Below, piece after piece: positions 8,740 to 16,434 of a stretch of 35,586 nt of DNA. Below the pieces are notes generated by a model. That model was not told where the DNA came from. It saw nothing but the letters and a program-made list of their open reading frames with translations, and did no database searches. Position 1 is the stretch's first letter; each line of letters opens with the position of its first letter. The position numbers were made by a program, and so were the translations under genes. This DNA comes from Deltaproteobacteria bacterium (GTDB taxonomy: Bacteria; Myxococcota_A; UBA9160; UBA6930). The DNA is taken from contig JAFDCZ010000074.1 of NCBI GenBank assembly GCA_019312665.1, forward strand, positions 1 to 35,586, in the 5' to 3' direction.

Positions 8740-8979
8740 ATGTCGAAGACGACGGTGGATCGCGCAAAGAAGAATCTTCCGGAGCGCCTCTCCCAGGTGC
8801 GAGGCATTCGCTCCCAGCGACAATTCGCGCGCGACCTGGGCGTCTTCCAGCAGAACGTGAACCGATACGAGAGCGGCACCACGCCGCATACCGATTTCCT
8901 GATCCAGCTCGCGCTGAAAGAGAACGTCTCGATCGACTGGCTGCTTCTCGGCAAGGGGCGAATGCGCCGCGGACGCTGA
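8740..8979 (+). CDS. Small XRE-family helix-turn-helix regulator
   Basis: A 79-residue DNA-binding protein that is essentially one HTH_3 domain: LPERLSQVRGIRSQRQFARDLGV with recognition helix QQNVNRYESG, ending VSIDWLLLGKGRM, a typical XRE tail. I chose ATG 8740 because AGGAGA (8729-8734) sits five bases before it. An earlier in-frame TTG at 8677 lacks a ribosome binding site. Target genes cannot be read from the sequence. It is divergent from rsmD and may control itself or the small membrane protein downstream. Confidence 0.82.
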   Translation: MSKTTVDRAKKNLPERLSQVRGIRSQRQFARDLGVFQQNVNRYESGTTPHTDFLIQLALKENVSIDWLLLGKGRMRRGR

Positions 8980-8995
8980 GCCGTCCGCCGAGAGC

Positions 8996-9024
8996 AGGCC
9001 GAACGCCGCTCTTGGGTAGACAGG
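8996..9024 (+). repeat. Intergenic repeat, copy B
   Basis: The segment has AGGCCG followed by seven bases and CTCTTGGGTAGACAGG. It is the plus-strand counterpart of copy A (551-581), with 15 of 16 core bases identical. It lies between the XRE gene and the small membrane protein gene. Confidence 0.45.
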
Positions 9025-9030
9025 GTTCCT

Positions 9031-9068
9031 TTCGAGGCTGGCTCGCAAGCGAGTGCGTAGCCTCTCGA
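9031..9068. repeat. Nested stem-loop after repeat copy B
   Basis: GAGGCT (9034-9039) pairs with AGCCTC (9059-9064) and an inner CTCGC (9042-9046) pairs with GCGAG (9049-9053). With flanking TTC and GAA it makes a two-part cruciform similar in design to the 443-472 hairpin. It may end XRE transcription or belong to the repeat family. Confidence 0.45.
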
Positions 9069-9158
9069 ACGGGCAACTGACCCGCGCAACCCAGCGGCGA
9101 GCAATGGAAACCCGAGCACGGGGCGTTCGGGGGCACGAAACTTGAACTCCTGGCGCCC

Positions 9159-9485
9159 ATGGTCGTCGCCCTCGCTCTCCTGGTCTTGCTGGCCTCCGCC
9201 GCCGACCACTGGACCACGTTCCTCTGCCTCCAGTACCCGCTCGAAGGCGTAACCGAAGCCAACCCCATCTCCCGCTGGTTGTTTGCCGGAATCGGACTTG
9301 CACCGGGCCTTCTCCTCGACAGCCTGGTCACCATCCTCGGCATGACCTTCCTGGTCAAGACCCGCCTCGTCCCGGAGGAGCTGAAGCTCTTGTTTCTCGG
9401 CGTGGTGCTGTTCGGCACAGGCTACGCAGTCCACAACAACCTGGGTGCCATCCAGCAGCTCGGATTGTCGATCTTCGGGGGGTAG
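9159..9485 (+). CDS. Small membrane protein, DUF5658-like
   Basis: A 108-residue protein with three hydrophobic helices (about 2-18, 43-66 and 77-96). The first helix runs into ASAADHWTTFLCLQ, followed by EANPISRWLF; this D-x-x-T plus ExNP/xxR pattern is typical of the DUF5658 group, whose function is unknown. No strong ribosome binding site precedes ATG 9159, and the next upstream in-frame codons give no better start. Neighbours do not suggest a role. Confidence 0.7.
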   Translation: MVVALALLVLLASAADHWTTFLCLQYPLEGVTEANPISRWLFAGIGLAPGLLLDSLVTILGMTFLVKTRLVPEELKLLFLGVVLFGTGYAVHNNLGAIQQLGLSIFGG

Positions 9486-9492
9486 CGGGCGG

Positions 9493-9571
9493 GTGCCGCC
9501 TGCGGGGCAAGGCGGGTTGGCCGACTCAGACTTCGCGGGGCTGTTGAGGGGGGACGGGTGAGGTGTGAGGG
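9493..9571 (+). repeat. Left inverted repeat flanking the RAYT gene
   Basis: About 79 bases that match the reverse complement of 10521-10598 at roughly 80 percent by eye. A 26-base block is identical (9533-9558 against 10534-10559). It contains a small stem, CCGCCT (9496-9501) with AGGCGG (9510-9515). Confidence 0.85.
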
Positions 9572-9623
9572 ACGTCCTTCCACCCTGCGGTGGGGTCGAG
9601 GCCGGCGCGGCCCCGGCAGTCGG

Positions 9624-10322
9624 CTAAGCGGCGCCCGGGACCTCGGCCGGATCGAGGCATGGGCCGGCCTTGCGCCAGCCTTCCGTCAGGAGCCAGGTAT
9701 GGGGGCTCGCGATAGCCATCACGTTTCCCCCAGGTCGCTCTCGTGCCTGGGCTACCAGACCCCCAGCGGAGCGCCTCCACCCCTCGAACCAACGCCCAGA
9801 CGAGGCAGGATCAATACGAGTGGTCCTGGGCTCCGTCTTCAGGTGTCTACGAGCATTCAGAAGCACGTAGCGCATCGCATTCCGCACCTGGGTCGGCGTC
9901 CGCAGCACCACATGGTGAAAGCGGTCCAACAGGACACGCCCCTTCCGCCCGAACACCCGGTTCACGGCCCGCGCCAGGCGAGCTCCCAGCGCATTCATCC
10001 CTCTACCGAGCGCACGAGCATCATTGGCCTCGACGATCAAGTGCAAATGGTTGGACTGGATCGAGTAGTGCACGAGCCGAAAGTCCTTGCGCTCGAGCAC
10101 GCAGGCAAACGACCGCTCCACCTCCCGCACCAATCGCCCAGTGCGAAGCGACGGGACATCGGGTCGGACCTTCAAGGTCACATGGCAGGGAAACCGCGAA
10201 GCCAGCGGCGCTCGCCGAAGATGGGCAACCCCCGAATCGGAACGACGCGGGCGTCCGGCGCCTTTTCGCCTGCCGCCCCGACCGTGGAGGGCGAGTTCGA
10301 GTTGCGGAGAGCGACGCACCAT
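9624..10322 (-). CDS. REP-associated tyrosine transposase (RAYT, Y1_Tnp)
   Basis: A 232-residue Y1 HUH-type transposase. It begins with the family leader GRGGRRKGAGRPRR, followed by RFPCHVTLKV. The metal-binding HUH motif is HLH (residues 92-94, in NHLHLIVEA), and the likely catalytic tyrosine is Tyr152 in NAMRYVLLNARRH. RAYTs cut and join single-stranded REP DNA. ATG 10322 gives the normal RAYT beginning (VRRSPQLEL); an upstream start at 10400 would add 26 unlikely residues. The 40 bases upstream are locally AT-rich (TATAAA on the minus strand), unlike the surrounding DNA. The motifs look intact, so the enzyme is probably functional. Confidence 0.9.
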   Translation of the reverse strand: MVRRSPQLELALHGRGGRRKGAGRPRRSDSGVAHLRRAPLASRFPCHVTLKVRPDVPSLRTGRLVREVERSFACVLERKDFRLVHYSIQSNHLHLIVEANDARALGRGMNALGARLARAVNRVFGRKGRVLLDRFHHVVLRTPTQVRNAMRYVLLNARRHLKTEPRTTRIDPASSGRWFEGWRRSAGGLVAQARERPGGNVMAIASPHTWLLTEGWRKAGPCLDPAEVPGAA

Positions 10323-10520
10323 AGTGTTGATTCCGGTATCTTTATAGATCCAAGTCAAGAAAAATCGACTCACACGGCCACCTGCGCCCAATCCGGCCAA
10401 GGTCCCGCACGCCCCTCACCAGACGGCCGCCCCTGAACCGGCGTCCTACTCAGCGATGCGGGCCAAAGCGCCGCGCTCGTCCGTTGGCAGGCCGAGAACC
10501 CATCGCAGGACGAAAGGATG

Positions 10521-10598
10521 CCCTCACACCCAACCCGTCCCCCCTCAACAGCCCCGCGATACCCAGGTCGGCCACCCACCGCGCCTCGCAGGCGGCAC
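10521..10598 (-). repeat. Right inverted repeat flanking the RAYT gene
   Basis: This is the inverted partner of 9493-9571, upstream of the transposase. It shares the 26-base identical core (10534-10559) and most flanking positions. It ends about 25 bases from the dacB stop. Confidence 0.85.
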
Positions 10599-10622
10599 TC
10601 GAAGCCCTCCGGCAGCCTCCAG

Positions 10623-12044
10623 CTACCAGCCCTCCCCCACAACGGCCTCGGCGAAGGCATCCACCGCATTCATGGCCGCACGGTCTCCGCGGGTGTAGCC
10701 GTTGGCGAGGATCGAGAAGACGACCTCGCGCCCACCCGTGGTCTGGGCGATCCCGGTCAGGGCGGTGACGCCGGTCAGCAGGCCCGTCTTGGCGCGCAGC
10801 CGGTCGCGGGTGGTGGATGCCCGTTTCTTCAGCGTGCCATCCCGTCCCGCGATGGGCAGGGCCGCGAGCAGTTCCGGAGCCATTTCGAAACGCCGATCGG
10901 CTGCGCGTAGCACGTCGACCAGAACGCGGGCGGAGACCCGGTTGTCGCGAGAGAGGCCCGAACCGTCTGCCAGGCGAACCCCATCGAGATCGATTCCCAA
11001 GCTCGCGAGCGTTGAACGCATGGCGGCCAACCCGCGTGGCCAGGTTCCGGGCTCACCTGCCGGGCCGCGCCCGAGCAGTTTGACGAGGGCTTCGGCGATC
11101 ATGTTGTTGCTGTTCTTCACGAAGAGCGTGACGATGCGACCCAGCGCGAACCCTTCGAAAGCCAGAAGGGGTTCTGCACCCCGCGGTACCGGCGCCCTGC
11201 GCGTCGGCCCCTCCAGCACGATCCCGTTTGCAGCAAGCTGTTGGCGCAGCACGGCCGCGGCATAGCGCGTGGGGTGCGCGACCGAACGATAGACGTCCTT
11301 CGCCTCCCCAGCGTAGGGAAGCGAACCGGAGACGCGCACTTGCTCAGCGGTTCCGAGTGCGACCCGATCCACCGTCAACGCCGCCTGGCTCCCGGGCGGG
11401 CCTGTTTGCGCCTGGCTCTGCAGCTTCAGATACGGAACCGGGGGATCCAGGGTAACCCGAGCCGGCCCGCCCACCTTGGCACCCGGCGCGACCCGCACTC
11501 GAAACGCTCCGTAGTTCGCAGACAAGGCGCCGACCGGAGCGTGGTAGGCCCGCGCGGAAATCGGCTGCCAGCTCGAATGCCAACGCTCGTCATCGAAGGC
11601 CCGATCATCCAGGACCAGGGGCCCTCGAATCCGAACGACCCCCAGCGCGCGAAGGTCGGCCGCCAATCTCCACCATTGCTCGGAGGTCATCGAGGGATCG
11701 CCGGCCCCGCGCACATAGAGCCCGGCAAGCTCGCCGTGGGCTTTGACGGGCCCTGGTGCGAGGACTTCCGTCTCGAAGCGATGACTGGGCCCCCAGGTCG
11801 CGAGCGCGGCGACGGCGGTCAGCAGCTTCTGATTCGAGGCGGGCACCAACGGCCGGTCCGGGTGCCGGGCGTACAGCAGATCGCCGCTCTCGCGATCGAC
11901 CACCAGCACCGAGAGACGCGAACCGCGGAGCCCCGGAGCCCCCAGGGCCTGATCGATCGCTTCCGATGCGTCGCCGGCCGAGGCGATCAGGGCCAGAAGC
12001 AAGAGTAGGAGCAGCCAACTTCGTCCGATCGATCTTTGCCCCAT
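10623..12044 (-). CDS. dacB: D-alanyl-D-alanine carboxypeptidase/endopeptidase, PBP4 (DacB) type
   Basis: A 473-residue class C low-molecular-mass penicillin-binding protein (peptidase S13), close to E. coli PBP4 (477). It has a signal peptide (SWLLLLLLLALIASAG, about 9-24), the SxxK motif Ser70-Asn-Gln-Lys73, SxN at 312-314 (KNSNNMIAEAL) and KTG at 419-421. Between the first two motifs is the large insertion typical of this class. It removes the terminal D-Ala and cleaves peptide cross-links in the periplasm. ATG 12044 places the signal peptide correctly; the frame remains open far upstream but reads through spmAB on the other strand. It is divergent from spmAB by 159 bases. Confidence 0.93.
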   Translation of the reverse strand: MGQRSIGRSWLLLLLLLALIASAGDASEAIDQALGAPGLRGSRLSVLVVDRESGDLLYARHPDRPLVPASNQKLLTAVAALATWGPSHRFETEVLAPGPVKAHGELAGLYVRGAGDPSMTSEQWWRLAADLRALGVVRIRGPLVLDDRAFDDERWHSSWQPISARAYHAPVGALSANYGAFRVRVAPGAKVGGPARVTLDPPVPYLKLQSQAQTGPPGSQAALTVDRVALGTAEQVRVSGSLPYAGEAKDVYRSVAHPTRYAAAVLRQQLAANGIVLEGPTRRAPVPRGAEPLLAFEGFALGRIVTLFVKNSNNMIAEALVKLLGRGPAGEPGTWPRGLAAMRSTLASLGIDLDGVRLADGSGLSRDNRVSARVLVDVLRAADRRFEMAPELLAALPIAGRDGTLKKRASTTRDRLRAKTGLLTGVTALTGIAQTTGGREVVFSILANGYTRGDRAAMNAVDAFAEAVVGEGW

Positions 12045-12203
12045 GCCCTGCCCCCTTTGCGTTGCCGAAACTATCCACGGGCCAGACCGCCCGCAATCGG
12101 GCCTGGGGTGCCCGGCCATCTGGAAACGCAACGAGCGCTTCGCCTTGCACCTTTGCCCATTGCCCGCTTGTCTCTCGGGGTCCGCACCGATGGGGGAATT
12201 GCG

Positions 12204-13526
12204 GTGCTCAACATCATCTGGATCGGTCTCGTGCTCGTGTCCGTGGTCGCGGCCGCGTTCACGGGCCGCATGGAGGAGGTCTCGAACGGGGCCCTCCAAG
12301 CCGCGAAGAATGCGATTCAGCTCGTCATCACATTGACAGGCGGCATGGTCCTCTTCCTCGGCCTGGTTCGCGTAGCGGCGGACGGCGGCATGCTGCGCTG
12401 GGTGGTGCGCGGCCTGCGGCCGATCCTGCGCCGGCTGTTCCCGGATGTGCCGCCCGACCACCCTGCCATGGCCGCGATGATCATGAACTTCGCCGCGAAC
12501 ATCATGGGGCTCGGCAATGCCGCGACGCCTTTCGGCATCAAGGCAATGGTCGAGCTGAACAAGCTCAATCCGATTCAAGGCTCGGCCACCAATACGATGG
12601 CTCTCTTCCTGGCCATCAACACCTCCTCCATCGTGCTCTTCCCGCCCACCGGCACCGTCTTCGCGCGGGTCGAAGCCGGCTCCAGCATGCCATTCGCGAT
12701 CTGGGTTCCGACCCTCTTCGCCACCCTCTGTTCGACCACCGTGGCCATCACGGTGTGCTTGATGCTCCAACGGCTCTCCATGTTCCGTCCCAATCCACCG
12801 GAAGGAGCCCACGCCAGCGCAGAGGAGCTGCCGGAGGAAGAGAATCTTCCCGACATCGAGTTGCCGGACATGGACGCGCCTACGGAGCCGATGGGCCGAC
12901 AGCGTGCGGCCGTGTTGACCGCCTTCGCAGTCGCCTTGTTCGCCGGCCTGGTGTGGCGCCTGGGCGAACGCATCCCCGAGGTCGGCGCCTGGGGCTTCGT
13001 GCGCGACGAGCTCATCGTGCATTGGATGCTCCCGCTGTTGATCGCCGGGATGGTGCTGGTCGGCGTCGCAGGACGCGTGCGCGTCTACGATGTGCTGGTC
13101 GATGCTGGCCGCGAGGGCCTCGACGTGGCCGTCCGCATCGCTCCCTACCTGGTCGCCATTCTGGTGGCAATCGGAATGTTCCGCGGCTCGGGGGCCTTGG
13201 ATCTGATGATCGGTGCAGTCGAGCCGCTGACCTCCGCTGTCGGTGTGCCGGCTGCAAGCCTGCCGATGGCGTTGCTGCGCCCCCTCTCCGGTTCAGGCTC
13301 GTTCGGGGTCATGGCGGAGATTCTCCAGACCCACGGTGCAGATTCGTTCACCGGCCTGGTGACGAGCACATTGATGGGATCGACCGAAACTACGTTCTAT
13401 GTGCTTGCGGTGTACCTGGGCGCTGCACGTGTCGGTGATGCGCGTCACATCCTGCCGGCGTGCCTGGCGGGAGACTTTGCAGGATTCGTCGGTGCCGTGG
13501 TGGCCTGCCATCTCTTCTTTGGCTGA
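12204..13526 (+). CDS. Fused SpmA-SpmB (nucleoside-recognition Gate domain) membrane protein
   Basis: A 440-residue polytopic membrane protein in which SpmA- and SpmB-like halves are joined. The SpmA half (about 1-200) has LNIIWIGLVLV and the signature GNAATPFGIKAM (from residue 104). The SpmB half (about 240-440) has RPLSGSGSFG (359-366) and STETTFYVLAVYLG. An acidic cytoplasmic linker (about 197-230) joins them. In Bacillus, spmA and spmB lie in the dacB operon and affect spore-core dehydration; the transported molecule is unknown. I chose GTG 12204 because GGGGG (12192-12196) precedes it and the SpmA family begins with LNIIW. The divergent gene is a DD-carboxypeptidase. Confidence 0.88.
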   Translation: MLNIIWIGLVLVSVVAAAFTGRMEEVSNGALQAAKNAIQLVITLTGGMVLFLGLVRVAADGGMLRWVVRGLRPILRRLFPDVPPDHPAMAAMIMNFAANIMGLGNAATPFGIKAMVELNKLNPIQGSATNTMALFLAINTSSIVLFPPTGTVFARVEAGSSMPFAIWVPTLFATLCSTTVAITVCLMLQRLSMFRPNPPEGAHASAEELPEEENLPDIELPDMDAPTEPMGRQRAAVLTAFAVALFAGLVWRLGERIPEVGAWGFVRDELIVHWMLPLLIAGMVLVGVAGRVRVYDVLVDAGREGLDVAVRIAPYLVAILVAIGMFRGSGALDLMIGAVEPLTSAVGVPAASLPMALLRPLSGSGSFGVMAEILQTHGADSFTGLVTSTLMGSTETTFYVLAVYLGAARVGDARHILPACLAGDFAGFVGAVVACHLFFG

Positions 13527-13607
13527 CGGCCAGCCGAGACGGGAAATGCTCGCCGCGGCGCTCGCATCGTACCCGCTAGCGGCGGAGAGATCGGGATTTC
13601 GGCTGCC

Positions 13608-14702
13608 ATGCAGATTGTTTCGCCCGCGTCACAGAACGCGCCGATGACGGTGCCGCCTTCCTCCGATCCTCGGATGCCCCGCGCAGCTGTGGCCGCGTTC
13701 GCAGCCGAGTGCCTGGAGAGCGACATCGTTTCGATCGAGGAAATCCCGGCCGGCCTCGGCCTGCGTCGCTTCTACCGGATTCATCTTCGGGGAGCGCCCG
13801 GCTCGGTGATCGCCAGGGTCGAAGCCGCGGAAGATCCGGCTGGGCGCCCCGCCAATACCGCGCCCGAGCCGCCGCTCGAACCGTTGCGTTCCTACCTCGA
13901 GCAGCACGGTCTTCCGGTGCCACACAGGCTAGGCGGCGATGCGAACCTCGGCATCGAACTCCACGAAGATTGCGGCGACCTCACCCTGGAGCGCGCCGCC
14001 GCCCTCGCTCCCGAGCACCGCACCCGTTGGACGCGACGTGTCGTCGATACCCTTCCCCACCTCCAATCCGTGCCCGCCGATCCCGCCATTCCGGCCTTCG
14101 GTCGACATCTCGACGAAGCGCTCTTCCTCTACAAGGCCGAACTCTTCCAGCAGTGGAGCTTGCCCACCGGCCTCGGCCGTCCTGCAACGCCAGGTGAGGC
14201 AACCGTCGTACGCGAGGCCTTTTTGTGGATCGCCCGAAGCGCCGCCGACGCTCCGCAGCGGCTGGCGCATCGGGATCTCCAGAGCCGCAATCTCCTGCTC
14301 TCCGCCCCGACGGCGAATGCACGCATCACATGGATCGACCTGCAGGGCGCCTTCCTCGCTCCGCCCGAATACGATCTGGTCTGCTTGCTACGCGATTCCT
14401 ATCTGCCGACGCCGGAGCCCGAGGTGGACACCCTGCTTCGAGATGTCGCAGCTGCGCTGCCGGACGTCATCCAGCCGAGCACGCTGCGGCGGCGCTTCGA
14501 TCTTCTGACGCTCACCCGCAAGGGCAAGGATCACGCGCGCTTCCTGGTTGCGGCAACAACGCGCGGTCAAACCGCTGAGCTTGCCCACCTTCCGGCCACC
14601 GCTCGCATGTTGCACCGGGCGGCAGAAGCTTGCGCCGGATTCGCCCCGGAACTCTCTCGTCTGGCCGACCTGATTCAGACCTTGCCGGAGCACGCATCGT
14701 GA
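13608..14702 (+). CDS. amgK: AmgK-like N-acetylmuramate/N-acetylglucosamine anomeric kinase
   Basis: A 364-residue aminoglycoside-phosphotransferase-fold kinase. The N-lobe has the FYRIHL strand and a Glu/Lys-poor ATP loop. The catalytic loop is HRDLQSRNLL (His221-Asp223) and the metal-binding aspartate Asp244 is in WIDLQGA, followed by PPEYDLVCLLRDSY, which closely matches AmgK. AmgK phosphorylates the C1 hydroxyl of MurNAc (and GlcNAc), bypassing de novo UDP-MurNAc synthesis. The assignment is reinforced by murU 19 bases downstream. Start choice is uncertain: ATG 13608, 13644 and 13674 are all possible and none has a strong ribosome binding site. Residues 1-25 look unconserved. Confidence 0.85.
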   Translation: MQIVSPASQNAPMTVPPSSDPRMPRAAVAAFAAECLESDIVSIEEIPAGLGLRRFYRIHLRGAPGSVIARVEAAEDPAGRPANTAPEPPLEPLRSYLEQHGLPVPHRLGGDANLGIELHEDCGDLTLERAAALAPEHRTRWTRRVVDTLPHLQSVPADPAIPAFGRHLDEALFLYKAELFQQWSLPTGLGRPATPGEATVVREAFLWIARSAADAPQRLAHRDLQSRNLLLSAPTANARITWIDLQGAFLAPPEYDLVCLLRDSYLPTPEPEVDTLLRDVAAALPDVIQPSTLRRRFDLLTLTRKGKDHARFLVAATTRGQTAELAHLPATARMLHRAAEACAGFAPELSRLADLIQTLPEHAS

Positions 14703-14721
14703 TGCGGGCGGACGCCATCGC

Positions 14722-15645
14722 ATGAGGGCCATGATCGTCGGCGCTGGCCTTGGAACGCGGCTGCGACCGTTGACCCACCTGCTTCCGAAGCCCGCGGTCC
14801 CCGTGCGCGGCCTGCCCCTGGTCGCCTACCCGCTGGCGATGCTCGCTTCGGTCGGTGTGCGGGAAGTCGTCGTGAACACCCATCATCTGCCCGAGGCACT
14901 TCGCGACGCTTGCAGGGCCCACTGCCCAGACGGCATGGAGCTGCAGTTCTCCCATGAGGAGAGCCTCCTTCATACGGGGGGGGCGATCCGCCGCGTGATG
15001 GAGTTTCTTCGAGAGAGCGATCCCTGTCTGATTCTTGGAGGCGACATGATTCTCGATCTCGACCTGGCGGGGCTCATCGAGCGCCACCGGGCGAGTGACC
15101 GGGCGGCCACGTTGCTGTTGCGCGACGACCCGCGCGCGGCGCGCTTCGGCACGATCGGCGTCGATGGACAGGGACGGCTGCGGCGCATCGCCGGGCGCTT
15201 CGACCTCGGCGGCGAGCAGGCGGCGGGGGTCTACACCTGGCTCAACATCGTTTCGCCCAAGGCCTTCGCCTCCCTGCCGGATCGCGAAGTCTTCAACCAT
15301 CTCGACGATTGGCTGGCCCCGCGAGCGAGCGCGGTGGGTGATGTCGGCGCCGAAATCGGCAGCGAGGCGGATACGCTTTGGATCCCGGTGGGAACGGCCG
15401 AGGAGTATCTCGTGGCCAATTTCACCGAGCCCAACCTGCGCTACCTCGATGTCCCCGCTCGGGCTCGGGCCCGCGGAGTCGTGCTCGGAAAGGATCGTGT
15501 CATCGGCGCCGGTGCAACGGTCCCGGCCAGCGCGGAGCTCGATCGGGTGGTCGTCTGGGACAACGAACGGCTGCCCGAGGGCTTCCGCGGGCACGATGGT
15601 GTCTTCGCGGGCGGCGCCTTCCATTCTTGCGGCGCCACTGCATGA
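14722..15645 (+). CDS. murU: MurU-like N-acetylmuramate-1-phosphate uridylyltransferase
   Basis: A 307-residue nucleotidyltransferase with the signature GAGLGTRLRPLTHLLPKPAVPV. It lacks a long hexapeptide domain: after about residue 245 only two or three hexapeptide-like turns remain (VVLGKDRVIGAGATV). Metal-binding aspartates are probably Asp112 (GGDMIL) and one near the C-terminal EADTLWIPVGT. In Pseudomonas, MurU converts MurNAc 1-phosphate and UTP to UDP-MurNAc, completing the AmgK salvage route. By sequence alone it could be another sugar-1-phosphate nucleotidyltransferase; the amgK neighbour decides the call. Its stop overlaps the next start by 4 bases. Confidence 0.83.
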   Translation: MRAMIVGAGLGTRLRPLTHLLPKPAVPVRGLPLVAYPLAMLASVGVREVVVNTHHLPEALRDACRAHCPDGMELQFSHEESLLHTGGAIRRVMEFLRESDPCLILGGDMILDLDLAGLIERHRASDRAATLLLRDDPRAARFGTIGVDGQGRLRRIAGRFDLGGEQAAGVYTWLNIVSPKAFASLPDREVFNHLDDWLAPRASAVGDVGAEIGSEADTLWIPVGTAEEYLVANFTEPNLRYLDVPARARARGVVLGKDRVIGAGATVPASAELDRVVVWDNERLPEGFRGHDGVFAGGAFHSCGATA

Positions 15646-16379
15646 GCGAAATCGTTCTCATCGGCACGAGCGACGCTTTTGGCGCGGGCGGCCGGCGGCA
15701 ATCCGCCTACCTGCTGCGCGCTCCTTCGGGCGGCGCCTTGATCGATTGTGGCCAGACCACCGGTTCCGGCCTGGCCGCTCTGGGAATTTCTCGCGACGAG
15801 ATCGATGTGATCGTCATCTCCCACTTTCATGCGGACCACTTCGGCGGCATCCCTCTCTTCCTGCTCGCAGCGGAGTATCAAGATGCCCGTCGCAAACCGA
15901 TCCGCATCGTCGGGCCCCCGTCGGTCGAGACGCGAGTGCGACGCGTCGCGATGGCCCTTGGGCATGGCATCGAAGACCACGAGTGGAGCTTCCCCATCCA
16001 ATTCCAGGAGCTCGTCGCCGGTTCCGAGACGGAGCTTGGGCCGATCCGCGCCCGCGCGTTCGAGACCCGACACTCGCCAAATTCCTGCCCTCATGGGCTG
16101 ATCCTCGATACGGGGGCTCACCGGATTGCCTACTCCGGCGATACCGGCTGGTTCGACGAGCTGCCGGGAGAAGTCGCAGGCGCGGATCTCTTCCTCTGTG
16201 AATGCACGCAGGTCGGCCGGAGCTTCGAGTACCATCTCTCCCTCGAGGAGCTCGCCGAGCAGCGCCGGAATTTCGACGTGAAGGATCTGATCCTGACTCA
16301 CCTGGGCGACGAGATGCGAAACCTCACCGACTACATGGGTTTCGACATCGCCGACGACGGCCGGGTCGTCAAGCTGTAG
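15642..16379 (+). CDS. Metallo-beta-lactamase-fold hydrolase, RNase Z-like
   Basis: A 245-residue MBL-fold enzyme. It starts MSEIVLIGTSDAFGAGGRRQS and carries the dinuclear zinc motif HFHADHFGG, a downstream histidine (RHSPNS), the bridging aspartate in YSGDTGW and the final histidine in LTHLGDE. The arrangement is of the RNase Z/ElaC type, but the exosite arm of true RNase Z is not apparent, so the substrate is open. ATG 15642 overlaps the murU stop (ATGA), and the gene is the third of a tight amgK-murU unit. A role in wall-sugar salvage, for example as a phosphatase or phosphodiesterase, is inference from position. Confidence 0.85.
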   Translation: MSEIVLIGTSDAFGAGGRRQSAYLLRAPSGGALIDCGQTTGSGLAALGISRDEIDVIVISHFHADHFGGIPLFLLAAEYQDARRKPIRIVGPPSVETRVRRVAMALGHGIEDHEWSFPIQFQELVAGSETELGPIRARAFETRHSPNSCPHGLILDTGAHRIAYSGDTGWFDELPGEVAGADLFLCECTQVGRSFEYHLSLEELAEQRRNFDVKDLILTHLGDEMRNLTDYMGFDIADDGRVVKL

Positions 16380-16434
16380 CGGGGACGCTCCTCGTGAGTT
16401 CCGCGCAGCCCTCACTCGCTCAGCATTCATCAAC

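Larger units (their letters stand above)
9493..10598 (-). mobile_element. RAYT element: REP-type tyrosine transposase gene with flanking inverted repeats
   Basis: A single Y1 transposase gene sits between two inverted ~79-base repeats. This is the usual layout of REP-associated tyrosine transposases, which are single-copy, vertically kept relatives of IS200/IS605 transposases that spread short palindromic REP sequences. The boundaries given are those of the repeats I can see; no target-site duplication is expected for this class. Confidence 0.75.

Noticed and set aside
12045..13022. Extension of the dacB reading frame far upstream
   Set aside because: The open frame continues opposite spmAB, but the signal peptide and family length place the true start at 12044.
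14722..15645. murU as GlmU or mannose-1-phosphate guanylyltransferase
   Set aside because: It lacks the long hexapeptide acetyltransferase domain of GlmU, and its pairing with amgK favours MurU.
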